The notes: generated by a model from the letters alone, not told the origin. Shown: positions 29,545 through 39,378, numbered from the stretch's first letter. The stretch is DNA of 47,388 nt from an uncultured Chlorobiaceae bacterium (GCA_903920215.1 CAIXLG010000128.1:1-47388), one strand, 5' to 3'. Numbers and translations are program-made.

Positions 29545-30633
29545 GTGAAAAAATTACTCCTCGTTGGCGGCGGCAGGCCTGGAAATCTTTTGCTTGCCCC
29601 TTTATATGATGCCTTGAAAAAAAACAGGGCCTACCTGCCCGTTGCGCTTTTTGTGGCGACTGAAGGGGGCGAGCCGATCAGCGGAGATATTGCTGAATGC
29701 TTCGGTCTTGGCGAAGCCGGGGGTTCTCTTGTCATTTCTCTGCCGCAAGGTTCTCCGGTTGAACAACTTGCAACGGTTATGACCGGTATTGAAAAAGTTC
29801 TTGTCAGTGAAAAACCTGATCTTGTTATGGTGTGCGGCAGCGATAATGTCGCCCTTGGAACTGCACTGACTGCGGCAAAGCTCGGAGTGGCGGTAGCGGC
29901 GGTAGATGCGGGACTTCGGAGCTATGAGCGTTCGGATGCCGAGGAGATCAATCGAATTGCCATTGATGCAATGGCTGAATATCATTTTGTCAGCGAACAC
30001 AGCGGAGAGTATAACCTTATCAATGAAGGGGTAGCCGATGAAAAGGTCTTTTTTGCCGGCAACCTTTCAATAGACAGCCTTGTCAAATTGATGGAGCTGG
30101 CTAATCAACTGCCAGTGTCCAGAGCTCATGGATTTCGTCCGAAATCCTATGCACTTGTAATCTTGAACCCTGAAGGTAACTTTTCCCGGAAAGAACCGCT
30201 TGAAATGATACTTCGGCTTCTGAAGGAGATTGCCTGCAAGACTACTGTTCTTATTCCAAAGTTTAATGGCATGGACGCTGCATTCAGCGATATTGAGAAC
30301 GTGAAAATTGTCGAATCACTTTCTCATGCAGGCCTGCTGATGCTACTCAGAGATTCTTTGATGCTTCTTACTGATACTGAAGAGCTGCAGCCGGAAGCTA
30401 CAGTAATGAATGTGCCCTGTCTTACCATGATGGAGTCGGCTTCGCGTCCTGTTACTATAGAAATCGGCACCAATGTTCTTGTCGGCCTCGATGAGGAAGA
30501 TATCATAAGCCGTGTTAATGATATTCTTCAGCCCGGAAAACACAAGCACGAATCCAGCCGCTCAAAAATTCCTGAAAAATGGGATGGCGCAGCAGCTGCC
30601 CGCATTGTCGCAGTGCTCGATCGGATATTATAG
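29545..30633 (+). CDS. UDP-N-acetylglucosamine 2-epimerase-like (WecB fold) protein with degenerate motifs
   Basis: VCGSDNVALGTALTAAKLGVAVAAVDAGLRSYERSDAEEINRIAIDAMAEYHFVSE and LTDTEELQPEATVMNVPCLTMMESASRPVTIEIGTNVLVG resemble WecB, with altered catalytic-region motifs. Confidence 0.75.
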   Translation: MKKLLLVGGGRPGNLLLAPLYDALKKNRAYLPVALFVATEGGEPISGDIAECFGLGEAGGSLVISLPQGSPVEQLATVMTGIEKVLVSEKPDLVMVCGSDNVALGTALTAAKLGVAVAAVDAGLRSYERSDAEEINRIAIDAMAEYHFVSEHSGEYNLINEGVADEKVFFAGNLSIDSLVKLMELANQLPVSRAHGFRPKSYALVILNPEGNFSRKEPLEMILRLLKEIACKTTVLIPKFNGMDAAFSDIENVKIVESLSHAGLLMLLRDSLMLLTDTEELQPEATVMNVPCLTMMESASRPVTIEIGTNVLVGLDEEDIISRVNDILQPGKHKHESSRSKIPEKWDGAAAARIVAVLDRIL

Positions 30634-30697
30634 ATTGCTTTAAGTTGCATGGTGTCTACCATTCCGGCACTCAGTCCAGCAAAAGTTATAACCAGAT

Positions 30698-30731
30698 GTC
30701 ATTTCGATCCCGATTTATCGGGAGAGAAATC
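30698..30731. repeat. MITE/REP-like palindrome GTCATTTCGATCCCGATTTATCGGGAGAGAAATC
   Basis: TCCCGAT (30708-30714)/ATCGGGA (30717-30723) and ATTTC (30701-30705)/GAAAT (30726-30730) nested pairing. Confidence 0.7.
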
Positions 30732-30877
30732 TACTTCCGCAGTATTAGACTCAAACCGCATTTACATCACACCCTTTGGGATTTTATTCATCGTCAATTT
30801 TACTGTACCTTATCTTTGTGTGTAAGGCATAACAAGGAGAGCATTGTTTTCTAAGCGAATTGTCAGGAGTGCTATCA

Positions 30878-31144
30878 ATGCCAATCATCTCTATGTTTTA
30901 TGGTATTATTATCCGCCTTTATCTTCTCGATAACAGGCAACATCATTTGCCGCATATCCATGCCAGGTATGGTGATTTTGAGGCAACAGTAGGAATCCAG
31001 GATGGCGAGATTCTTTCCGGCGACTTACCTCGAAAACAGTTGCGTTTGGTGCAGGCTTGGATTGAGTTGCGTCGGGATGAGCTGATAGCAGACTGGGAGT
31101 TAGCAGTCAATGGTGAGACTCCTTATAAAATAAACCCATTGTGA
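30878..31144 (+). CDS. DUF4160 domain protein
   Basis: MPIISMFYGIIIRLYLLDNRQHHLPHIHARYGDFEATVGIQDGEILSGDLP; start MPIIS chosen within the ORF-track call at 30860. Confidence 0.85.
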   Translation: MPIISMFYGIIIRLYLLDNRQHHLPHIHARYGDFEATVGIQDGEILSGDLPRKQLRLVQAWIELRRDELIADWELAVNGETPYKINPL

Positions 31145-31151
31145 GGTTATA

Positions 31152-31427
31152 ATGTATTGGGATGTCAAAAGTGTAACGCCACTATCAGGGTTTCGGATTT
31201 ATATCGAGACCGTTAGTGGTCAAAAAGGAATTTTTGATCTCAACCCCTATCTTGATCATGGAGTTTTCAGTGAACTGCGTGATATTAACTATTTCAATCA
31301 GGTTGGCATAGTCTTTGGTGCGGTCACATGGCCACACGATCAGGATATTGCTCCTGAAACACTGCTCGCAGAAATGCATCCCATTGATTCACAGCCCGAA
31401 GAATTGTTTCATTGTGAAAAGGTCTGA
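31152..31427 (+). CDS. DUF2442 domain protein
   Basis: YWDVKSVTPLSGFRIYIETVSGQKGIFDLNPYLDHGVFSELRDINYFNQVGIVFGAVTWPHDQDIAPETLL. Confidence 0.85.
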   Translation: MYWDVKSVTPLSGFRIYIETVSGQKGIFDLNPYLDHGVFSELRDINYFNQVGIVFGAVTWPHDQDIAPETLLAEMHPIDSQPEELFHCEKV

Positions 31428-31448
31428 GGTTAAACAGATAGTCATACT

Positions 31449-31790
31449 ATGGCTGAATACGGCGAGTGGAATCGCAAGGGGGCAACCCTCAGCGAGCTAA
31501 CAGCGAAGAAAGAATATGGTGTTGAGCATGAGTTCATTGTAAAAGGGATACGTGCCGGCAAGCTTGAATACCGGGCGGGTGCCATATGGGGTAACCCATA
31601 TCTCAAGATATTGAGAGGCCAGTTAGAGGATTTTATCACAGAGGAACTTGGTGCGGATTATCTGAATCAGGTAAAAACCAAGAGTGAACTTCTTGCGATC
31701 AAGAAGGAAATAGCTGTATTGAAAAAGAGAGTGAATGAACTTCAAGTTCGAAAAGCACTGATTGAATCAGGCAATGACAAAATGCAATAG
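31449..31790 (+). CDS. uncharacterised 113-aa protein, possible DNA-binding (HTH-like N-terminus, C-terminal coiled coil)
   Basis: MAEYGEWNRKGATLSELTAKKEYGVEHEFIVKGIRAGKLEYR...KEIAVLKKRVNELQVRKALIE; 21 nt downstream of the DUF2442 gene. Confidence 0.65.
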   Translation: MAEYGEWNRKGATLSELTAKKEYGVEHEFIVKGIRAGKLEYRAGAIWGNPYLKILRGQLEDFITEELGADYLNQVKTKSELLAIKKEIAVLKKRVNELQVRKALIESGNDKMQ

Positions 31791-31797
31791 AATCAGA

Positions 31798-32640
31798 TCA
31801 ATGCAGTGCAAGATCGTACATGATCTGATTGTTCTGATTGTGGATCACCATTCGATCGCTTTCAAGTTCCATTGTGCCGCAGGTAAAGGATGGGTGTTCA
31901 AGGCGGTTCACAAATGCCGGCAGCACCACAAAGTGTATTTCATCCTTTAGGGCGTAGCTGCCATAATGATAGTGGCCGCTGAGGCATGCCTTTACCGCGG
32001 TGGAGGATGCAAGAATATCGACTATCTCCTGATGATTCCAGAGCAGACCGTGTTTGGGGTCGGTGGTTTCGGGAAGCAGCGGAAAGTGGCAGATGACGAT
32101 TACCTTTTCTCCAGCTTGTTCTGCCGTGTCAAGTTCCTTTTTCAGCCATACTTTTTGCCGAAGGCCCACTGCCCCGCAGTAGTCGTGCTTTGCCGGGCGG
32201 GCGAGGAAGTAAGCAAGGGTTTGGCGGTCTTCCTCTGTTTCAGGCTCGTTATGTATTGATACATCCATACCGTCAAGCACGATAAAGCGAAATCCCTTTA
32301 CGGTAAATGCATAGTATGGAGCTGGCAGACCAAGAGCATTCAGCAGCTTCTTTCTTGGCATGGCAAGGCAGTGGTTGCCGATGACATGGTGGATGGTGCC
32401 AGGAAATTCTTTGAGTATAGAGCTGGCCTGAAGGAGTTCTTCCCGGTTATGTTCATCACTTCCCTTGATCAGGTCGCCGAGCTGAAACAGAAAATCAACA
32501 TTGCTGTTTTTGCAGTTTTTGAGCCAGCCCTGAAGGTCTGCGGCAGTTGTGATGGCTGCCGCAGGTTCTGATGTTGTCGAGAAGTGAATGTCGGTTATTA
32601 TGCCGAACTTGAGGGCGGAGATGTTTTCAGAGCTGGACAT
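31798..32640 (-). CDS. metallophosphoesterase (calcineurin-like)
   Basis: FGIITDIHF, FLFQLGDLIKGSDE, HVIGNHCL, VIVICHFPLLP, CLSGHYHYGS. Confidence 0.88.
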   Translation of the reverse strand: MSSSENISALKFGIITDIHFSTTSEPAAAITTAADLQGWLKNCKNSNVDFLFQLGDLIKGSDEHNREELLQASSILKEFPGTIHHVIGNHCLAMPRKKLLNALGLPAPYYAFTVKGFRFIVLDGMDVSIHNEPETEEDRQTLAYFLARPAKHDYCGAVGLRQKVWLKKELDTAEQAGEKVIVICHFPLLPETTDPKHGLLWNHQEIVDILASSTAVKACLSGHYHYGSYALKDEIHFVVLPAFVNRLEHPSFTCGTMELESDRMVIHNQNNQIMYDLALH

Positions 32641-33735
32641 CAGTCGCCGAATTCAGAAAGATATTTTTCCATGAAATCATCAAGGTCTCCGTCAAGGACG
32701 TTTTCCACATCGAACCGTTCGTAATTGGTGCGGTGGTCCTTGATTCGACGGTCATCAAGTACATAACTGCGGATCTGGCTTCCCCATTCGATTTTTTTCT
32801 TTTTGCCTTCTATCTCCCGCTTTTTCGCCTCTTCATCGTCCCTCTGGCGCTGGTAGAGCTGAGCCATCAGCATTTTCATGGCGCGCTCCCTGTTCTGGAA
32901 CTGTGAACGCTCTTCCTGGCAGCCAACCACAATCCCCGTCGGGAGATGCTTAATTCGGACGGCAGTCTCCACTTTGTTGACGTTCTGGCCGCCCTTGCCG
33001 CCGCTGCGGAACGTTGAGAGTTCGAGATCCTCCTTGCGGACATCGATTTCAACGTCGGGAGGAGCTTCAGGGTAGGTGAAGACACTGGCAAAGGAGGTGT
33101 GGCGCCTGGCGTTCGAGTCGAAGGGTGATACCCTTACAAGCCGGTGAACGCCGTTTTCGGCTTTCAGGTAGCCATAGGCATAAGGGCCCTCTATTTCGAG
33201 CGTGGCGGTTTTTATGCCGGCACCATCACCTTCCTGGTAGTCGTCGGTATAGATTTTAAAGCCTTTGCGTTCCGCCCACCGCATGTACATCCTATAGAGC
33301 ATTTCCGCCCAGTCCTGTGCTTCGGTGCCGCCTGCTCCTGCATGAATGGTGATGAGGGCATTGCCTGCATCATCCTTGCCTGAGAGCATGTTTTTAAACT
33401 CAATGGCGGCGATGTCGTGCTCGATTGACGCTATTGCGGTGTTAAGCTCATCGGTGAAGGATTCGTCTTCAAGTTCTGCGGCAATGTCGAGTTCATCCTG
33501 ACAGACGGCAGCTTTCGATGCAATCCTTTCGTACCCGTCAGTCCATGATTTATGTTCGTTCAGCTCTTTTAAAACTTTGTGAGCCTCTTTCTGGTCGTTC
33601 CAGAACGTCGGATCGGTTGAAATTTTTTCAAGGTCATAGATTTTTTCTTTGCGCTGATCTACGTCAAAGATACCCCCGTAACTGTTCGAGGCGACGATGA
33701 ATCTCCTGCAGTCTTTCTTTTTGTGGTTCAAACAT
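32640..33735 (-). CDS. prfB: peptide chain release factor 2 with programmed +1 frameshift (slip at 33669-33666)
   Basis: Minus-strand ATG at 33735 gives [23 protein letters not shown]-stop; CGGGGGTAT CTT TGA C; the +1 frame continues [14 protein letters not shown]...[21 protein letters not shown]...[22 protein letters not shown]. Confidence 0.96.
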
Positions 33736-34005
33736 GGTTTTCTCTACTGATTGTTGACAATAAAACGGTATAGCAACTCCAAAGAACAATTTTTTTCAGG
33801 AGAAATCAAAAGCTGTATCAAGGTTTATGATTTAGTGGGGCCATTGAAATTAGAAGAGTATCTGAGTGAAAAAGTAATGGAGTTTTCATATTTTCCTTTC
33901 TGTTAAAAAAAACAGGGAGCCCTATCGGAACTGTTTCCGCATTATTTTGTGCTGGCAGAACTATGGCCGGGATTACCCCGGGCACCAATCAGAGAGATCC
34001 TGAAC

Positions 34006-36018
34006 ATGAATCCTACATTCAGACGGGCTATTCCCCATTATAGTGATCATAAGTTTGATGGCCGCCAACGTGTTGTTATAGAAAATGTCTCTCCTGAACT
34101 CCATGGAGGCAAGTATCCTGCAAAAGCAGTTGAAGGTGAGCGTCTTGTAGTTGACGCTGATATTTTTGTTGACGGTGCCGATGCAGTTTGTGCTGCGCTC
34201 TGTTTCCGGCCTTCCGGTTCAGCTGAGTGGCAGCGTTCGCCAATGGTTTCTCAAGGCAACGATCGATGGCAAGGTTCGTTTACCGCAGGTTTCCCTGGTA
34301 TCTATGAGTATACGATTGAGGCCTGGGTTGACCATTTTCTAACATGGAAAAAAGGACTGACCAAAAAGATCGAAGCTGGTCAGAATGTTTCACTTGATCT
34401 GGAGATCGGGGCGCTTCTGGTTAAAGAGGGAGTTGCAAGGGCTGGAAAAGCAGAAGCCGCAAAGCTCGGTGCATTCGCTTCTCTGCTCTCTTCGGAGGAG
34501 AGGGATAAGGCTGCAGCAGCTGCTCTTGATCGAACTCTTGAACAGCTTATGGAAAGCAATCCCGATAAGGCACGCGCTACTCTCTATGAAAAAGTGCTTG
34601 GATTGACGGTAGAACAGAAGAAGGCTGGATGCAGTGCCTGGTATGAATTTTTTCCCCGGTCATGGAGTACCCTTCCCGGGAAACATGGAACGTTCAACGA
34701 TTGTAACAGGCTGCTGCCTTTTATTGCCGGGATGGGATTCGATGTCGTCTATTTGCCGCCTATTCATCCGATAGGTTACACGAAGCGCAAAGGAAAGAAC
34801 AATGCCCTTGTGGCCGCACCGGATGATCCGGGAAGCTGCTGGGCTATTGGCAACCTGGATGGAGGGCATAAGGCAGTTCACCCTGAACTTGGTACGATCA
34901 AGGATTTTACAGCATTTGTTGCGGCAGCAGAGGAACTGGGGATTTCTGTTGCTCTCGATATTGCCTTTCAGTGTTCACCGGATCACCCCTATGTTAAGGA
35001 TCATCCGCAGTGGTTCAAGTGGCGTCCTGACGGTACGGTGCAGTTTGCGGAAAATCCGCCTAAACGATATGAGGATATTCTGCCAATTGATTTTGAATCG
35101 GCCGACTGGCAGAATCTCTGGATTGAGCTGAAAAGCATTTTTCTGTTCTGGATTGACAAAGGGGTGAAAATTTTTCGCGTTGACAATCCTCATACCAAGG
35201 CTTTTCCTTTCTGGGAGTGGGCTATTGCCTCGATAAGGGAGGAGCATCCAGATACGGTTTTTCTTGCCGAAGCTTTCACCCGGCCGAAATTAATGGCCAG
35301 ACTTGCTGTTGTGGGGTACAGTCAGTCTTACAGCTACTTTACCTGGCGCAATAACAAACATGAATTGCAGCAGTACCTGCTCGAACTGACATCACCGCCC
35401 CTCAAACATTTCATGCGGCCTAACTTCTGGCCGAATACTCCTGATATCCTTCATGAGGAGTTCCAGACGGGCGATCGCAACCGCTTTATTATCCGCATGG
35501 TGCTTGCGTCAACTCTCTCATCGAACTACGGCATGTATGGCCCGGCTTACGAGCTGTGTGAGTATCTCCCTGTTCCCGGAAGCAGGGAGGATTATCTCGA
35601 TTCCGAAAAGTATGAAATCAGGCAGTGGGATATTGACCGCCCAGGCAATATCCGGGCAGAGATAACGCGCATCAACAGGATAAGAAAAGAGAATAGTGCC
35701 CTTCAGCAGACTAGTGATATTACCTTTGTCCGCATTGAAGCTTCACCGGGTCAGGAAAACGACCAGTTAATGGGTTATCTCAAGCGTTCCGATGATGGAC
35801 GTAATAGTATTCTTACTGTTGTCAGTCTCGATTCTTCGAATACTCAGGGGGGATGGCTGCGATTTCCTCTCGAACGTTTCAACATGCCACACGATTCTCA
35901 GTTCAAGGTTGAGGATCTGCTGAGTGGCATCCACTATGACTGGAATGGTGAATGGAACTATGTAGCAGTAAATCCATGGATCATTCCTGCGCATATTTTC
36001 AGGGTAACGTTTCCCTGA
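34006..36018 (+). CDS. glgE: alpha-1,4-glucan:maltose-1-phosphate maltosyltransferase GlgE
   Basis: YEFFPRSWSTLPGKHGTFNDC, VYLPPIHPIGYTKRKGKNNAL, KIFRVDNPHTKAFPFWEW, VFLAEAFTRPKLMARLAVVGYSQSYSYFTWRN. Confidence 0.94.
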   Translation: MNPTFRRAIPHYSDHKFDGRQRVVIENVSPELHGGKYPAKAVEGERLVVDADIFVDGADAVCAALCFRPSGSAEWQRSPMVSQGNDRWQGSFTAGFPGIYEYTIEAWVDHFLTWKKGLTKKIEAGQNVSLDLEIGALLVKEGVARAGKAEAAKLGAFASLLSSEERDKAAAAALDRTLEQLMESNPDKARATLYEKVLGLTVEQKKAGCSAWYEFFPRSWSTLPGKHGTFNDCNRLLPFIAGMGFDVVYLPPIHPIGYTKRKGKNNALVAAPDDPGSCWAIGNLDGGHKAVHPELGTIKDFTAFVAAAEELGISVALDIAFQCSPDHPYVKDHPQWFKWRPDGTVQFAENPPKRYEDILPIDFESADWQNLWIELKSIFLFWIDKGVKIFRVDNPHTKAFPFWEWAIASIREEHPDTVFLAEAFTRPKLMARLAVVGYSQSYSYFTWRNNKHELQQYLLELTSPPLKHFMRPNFWPNTPDILHEEFQTGDRNRFIIRMVLASTLSSNYGMYGPAYELCEYLPVPGSREDYLDSEKYEIRQWDIDRPGNIRAEITRINRIRKENSALQQTSDITFVRIEASPGQENDQLMGYLKRSDDGRNSILTVVSLDSSNTQGGWLRFPLERFNMPHDSQFKVEDLLSGIHYDWNGEWNYVAVNPWIIPAHIFRVTFP

Positions 36019-36072
36019 CGGATTTTGTTATCGAATCATATTAATCACTCTATCCCTAACTGACCATATATC

Positions 36073-39000
36073 ATGTATCAACCCGAAAAGCTCTGGTACA
36101 AGGACGCAATTATTTACGAAGCGCATGTCAAGACGTTTTTTGACAGCAACAATGACGGTATTGGAGATTTTCAAGGATTGCGCCAGAAGCTGGGTTATCT
36201 GGAAAGCCTTGGTATTACCGCTATCTGGCTGCTTCCCTTTTATCCTTCACCGCTTCGTGACGATGGCTACGATATAGCTGACTATATGACTGTTAATCCC
36301 GATTACGGGACAATGGAAGATTTTAAAGAGTTTCTTGATGAAGCACACAGTCGTGGGTTGAAAGTTATTACCGAGTTAGTAGTTAACCATACCTCTGATC
36401 AGCATGCATGGTTTCAGCGTGCAAGAAAAGCCCCTGCCGGATCGCCAGAGCGGAATTTTTATGTATGGAACGACAATCCGAACAAATACTCTGAAACCCG
36501 CATTATTTTTCAGGACTTCGAGGCATCAAACTGGTCGTGGGATCCAGTTGCGGGCCAGTATTACTGGCATCGGTTTTTCCATCATCAGCCCGATCTCAAT
36601 TTTGAAAATCCCGAAGTTCACCAGGCACTTTTTGATGTGCTCGACTTCTGGCTTGGCATGGGCGTTGACGGGCTCAGGCTTGATGCTGTTCCGTACCTCT
36701 ATGAGGCTGAAGGGACCAATTGTGAAAACCTTCCCCAGACATACGAGTACCTGAAGAAGCTGCGCTCTTACGTAGACGAGAACTACCCTAATCGAATGCT
36801 GCTTGCTGAGGCCAATCAGTGGCCAGAAGATTCCGCGGCCTATTTTGGCAAAGGCGACCTATGCCACATGAATTTCCATTTTCCCTTGATGCCGAGAATG
36901 TACATGGCCCTAGCCACAGAGGATCGCTTTCCCATTATTGATATTCTCGATCAGACACCTGAAATCCCTGAAGGGTGCCAATGGGCATCGTTTCTGCGAA
37001 ATCATGATGAGTTGACGCTTGAGATGGTGACTGATGAGGAGCGAGACTACATGCGCAGGGTCTATGCCAACGATCCAAAGGCCCGCATTAACCTTGGTAT
37101 CAGACGCAGGCTTGCGCCACTGATGACCAACGATCGCCGAAAGATTGAACTGATGAATATCATGCTGCTCTCATTGCCGGGAACACCTGTGCTCTACTAC
37201 GGTGACGAGATCGGTATGGGTGATAACTACTACCTTGGTGACCGTGATGGTGTGCGCACGCCGATGCAGTGGAACTCTGACCGTAATGCCGGTTTTTCGC
37301 GCTCTAATCCGCAGCAGCTGCTCTTACCGGTTATTATCGATCCGGAATATCATTATGAGGCCGTTAACGTTGAGGTGCAGGAAAGCAATGTCAACTCACT
37401 GCTCTGGTGGACTCGCCATACGATTGCAACGGCTCGCCGATATAGGTCGCTCAGCCGCGGGAGCATCGAGTTCCTGCAGGTGAGCAACCCCAAGGTACTT
37501 ATCTTTATCCGCAGGTTTGAGGATGAAACCATGCTTACGGTGATCAATCTTTCCAGAAATGCCCAGGCGGTGATGATTGATCTTTCACGTTTTGAAGGGT
37601 TTATTCCTGAAGAGGTGTTCAGCATGAACCGCTTTCCGAGAATCAGGAAAGCTCCTTATATGGTTGCCCTCGGCTCTTTTGGTTATTTCTGGCTGAATCT
37701 TGTCAAGGATAGTGATGATGTTGATGATCGATCTTATCTGGAGAAGCCTTTTGCTAAAGTTAATAGCTGGCCGAGCCTTTTTTCCAGCAAGAGTCGTCAG
37801 CTTCTGGAAACGGAGATTCTGCCTGATTATTATAAAGCCAGTCGATGGTTTGGAGGCAAGGCTCGCAACATCATGCGCATCACCATTGCCGATACCATTC
37901 CGGTTGTGGGGATGGAACTGGCAAAACTGCTGATGACCGAGGTGCGCTATTCGAGTGGTGAAAACGATCTCTATCAGTTACCGGTGTGCTTTGAGCCGCT
38001 TTCAGCAGTGAACAGGTCTGACGATAATTTTTGCAAAAAGGTTATTGCAAGAGTTATTGTGGGCGATGAAGAGGGGTATCTCTGCGATGCAACCTTTGAT
38101 AATCGCTTTCTGAACCAGCTGTTTTACCTGGTGACGGGTAAAGAGAGGTGGCAGGGAAAGAGTGGTCTGGTGTCAGGCTTGAAAGGCAGGCAGGTTGATG
38201 ATTTCGATAAAAAGATCGGCCATGTTGAGCCTGAACCTGCTCTGATAGCTGTCGAGCAGACGAATACCTCAATCAGGTTTCATGACAACCTTCTGCTGAA
38301 GCTCTATCGACGTATAGAAAACGGAGTTTCTCCAGAGGTTGAAATGTGCAGCGCGCTCAGTGAACGGACCACATTTAATAATCTGCCAGCCTATCTCGGT
38401 TCAATGAATTATGAGCAGAACCGAACGCGTACATACTCTATCGGTATTTTGCAGAATTATGTGCCGAATGAAGGGGATGCCTGGCAGCTTTCACTCGGGC
38501 AGGTAAAGCGGTATTATGACGAGGTTCTTACGAAAATCAATACTGGCATTGCTTTGCCCCAGCTCCCAGCTCTAAGCGGTGACCCAGTCCAGATTCCTTC
38601 TGTCATGCACGAACTTATTGGCGAAGCCTATCTCGGTATGATTGAAAAGCTGGCCGAACGGACTGCTGACATGCATCTTGCTCTAGCCTCTCTCGATAAC
38701 GAACCAGCATTTGCACCGGAACAATTTACCACGCTTTACCAACGTTCTATTTATCAGGCGATGTGCGAGCAGGTCAAACGCACCGTTATTCTTATACGTG
38801 AAGTCATGCCAACGCTCCCTGTCGAACAGCAGAAGCTTTGTGCTCTTTTCCTGCAGAATCAGAAAGCAATCCTCCAGCAGTTCACTCCAATCAGAATGGA
38901 GAAAATCGATACGTTGAAAATCAGGATTCACGGGGATTATCATCTTGGCCAGGTACTGTTTACCGGGAAAGACTTTGTGATCATCGATTTTGAGGGAGAA

Positions 39001-39375
39001 CCGGCTCGACCAATTTCTGAACGCAAAATCAAACGCTCGGTTTTTCGAGATATTTCAGGGATGCTCCGTTCATTTAATTACGCAGCGTTCAATCTTCTTA
39101 AGCAAAATCAGTCGGTGTTCCGTAATGAAGAGTGTCTTGCCCTTGAACCATGGGGCGACCTCTGGAGCTTTTATGTAGGGCAGCATTTTCTCGATACCTA
39201 CTTCGAAAAAACCAGAGGCAGTAACATTGTGCCTGAAGAGCCTAATCAGAGAGAGCATCTGATGCGCGCGTATCTTATGAACAAGGCGGTTTATGAGCTG
39301 AATTACGAGCTAAACAACCGACCAGAATGGGCAGGTATTCCTCTCAGGGGGATATTGAAACTTCTGGAAATGTAA
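36073..39375 (+). CDS. treS: trehalose synthase/maltokinase fusion (TreS-Pep2/Mak)
   Basis: N-terminal TreS (WYKDAIIYEAHVKTFFDSNNDGIGDF, GLRLDAVPYLYEAEGTNCENLP); C-terminal maltokinase (LLLKLYRRIENGVSPEVEM, RIHGDYHLGQVLFTGKDFVIIDFEGEP). Confidence 0.94.
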   Translation: MYQPEKLWYKDAIIYEAHVKTFFDSNNDGIGDFQGLRQKLGYLESLGITAIWLLPFYPSPLRDDGYDIADYMTVNPDYGTMEDFKEFLDEAHSRGLKVITELVVNHTSDQHAWFQRARKAPAGSPERNFYVWNDNPNKYSETRIIFQDFEASNWSWDPVAGQYYWHRFFHHQPDLNFENPEVHQALFDVLDFWLGMGVDGLRLDAVPYLYEAEGTNCENLPQTYEYLKKLRSYVDENYPNRMLLAEANQWPEDSAAYFGKGDLCHMNFHFPLMPRMYMALATEDRFPIIDILDQTPEIPEGCQWASFLRNHDELTLEMVTDEERDYMRRVYANDPKARINLGIRRRLAPLMTNDRRKIELMNIMLLSLPGTPVLYYGDEIGMGDNYYLGDRDGVRTPMQWNSDRNAGFSRSNPQQLLLPVIIDPEYHYEAVNVEVQESNVNSLLWWTRHTIATARRYRSLSRGSIEFLQVSNPKVLIFIRRFEDETMLTVINLSRNAQAVMIDLSRFEGFIPEEVFSMNRFPRIRKAPYMVALGSFGYFWLNLVKDSDDVDDRSYLEKPFAKVNSWPSLFSSKSRQLLETEILPDYYKASRWFGGKARNIMRITIADTIPVVGMELAKLLMTEVRYSSGENDLYQLPVCFEPLSAVNRSDDNFCKKVIARVIVGDEEGYLCDATFDNRFLNQLFYLVTGKERWQGKSGLVSGLKGRQVDDFDKKIGHVEPEPALIAVEQTNTSIRFHDNLLLKLYRRIENGVSPEVEMCSALSERTTFNNLPAYLGSMNYEQNRTRTYSIGILQNYVPNEGDAWQLSLGQVKRYYDEVLTKINTGIALPQLPALSGDPVQIPSVMHELIGEAYLGMIEKLAERTADMHLALASLDNEPAFAPEQFTTLYQRSIYQAMCEQVKRTVILIREVMPTLPVEQQKLCALFLQNQKAILQQFTPIRMEKIDTLKIRIHGDYHLGQVLFTGKDFVIIDFEGEPARPISERKIKRSVFRDISGMLRSFNYAAFNLLKQNQSVFRNEECLALEPWGDLWSFYVGQHFLDTYFEKTRGSNIVPEEPNQREHLMRAYLMNKAVYELNYELNNRPEWAGIPLRGILKLLEM

Positions 39376-39378
39376 TTT

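Noticed and set aside
33740-34005. Possible riboswitch or small RNA between prfB and glgE
   Set aside because: AT-rich with only a weak CTGTT/AACAG hairpin; no conserved riboswitch signature recognised.
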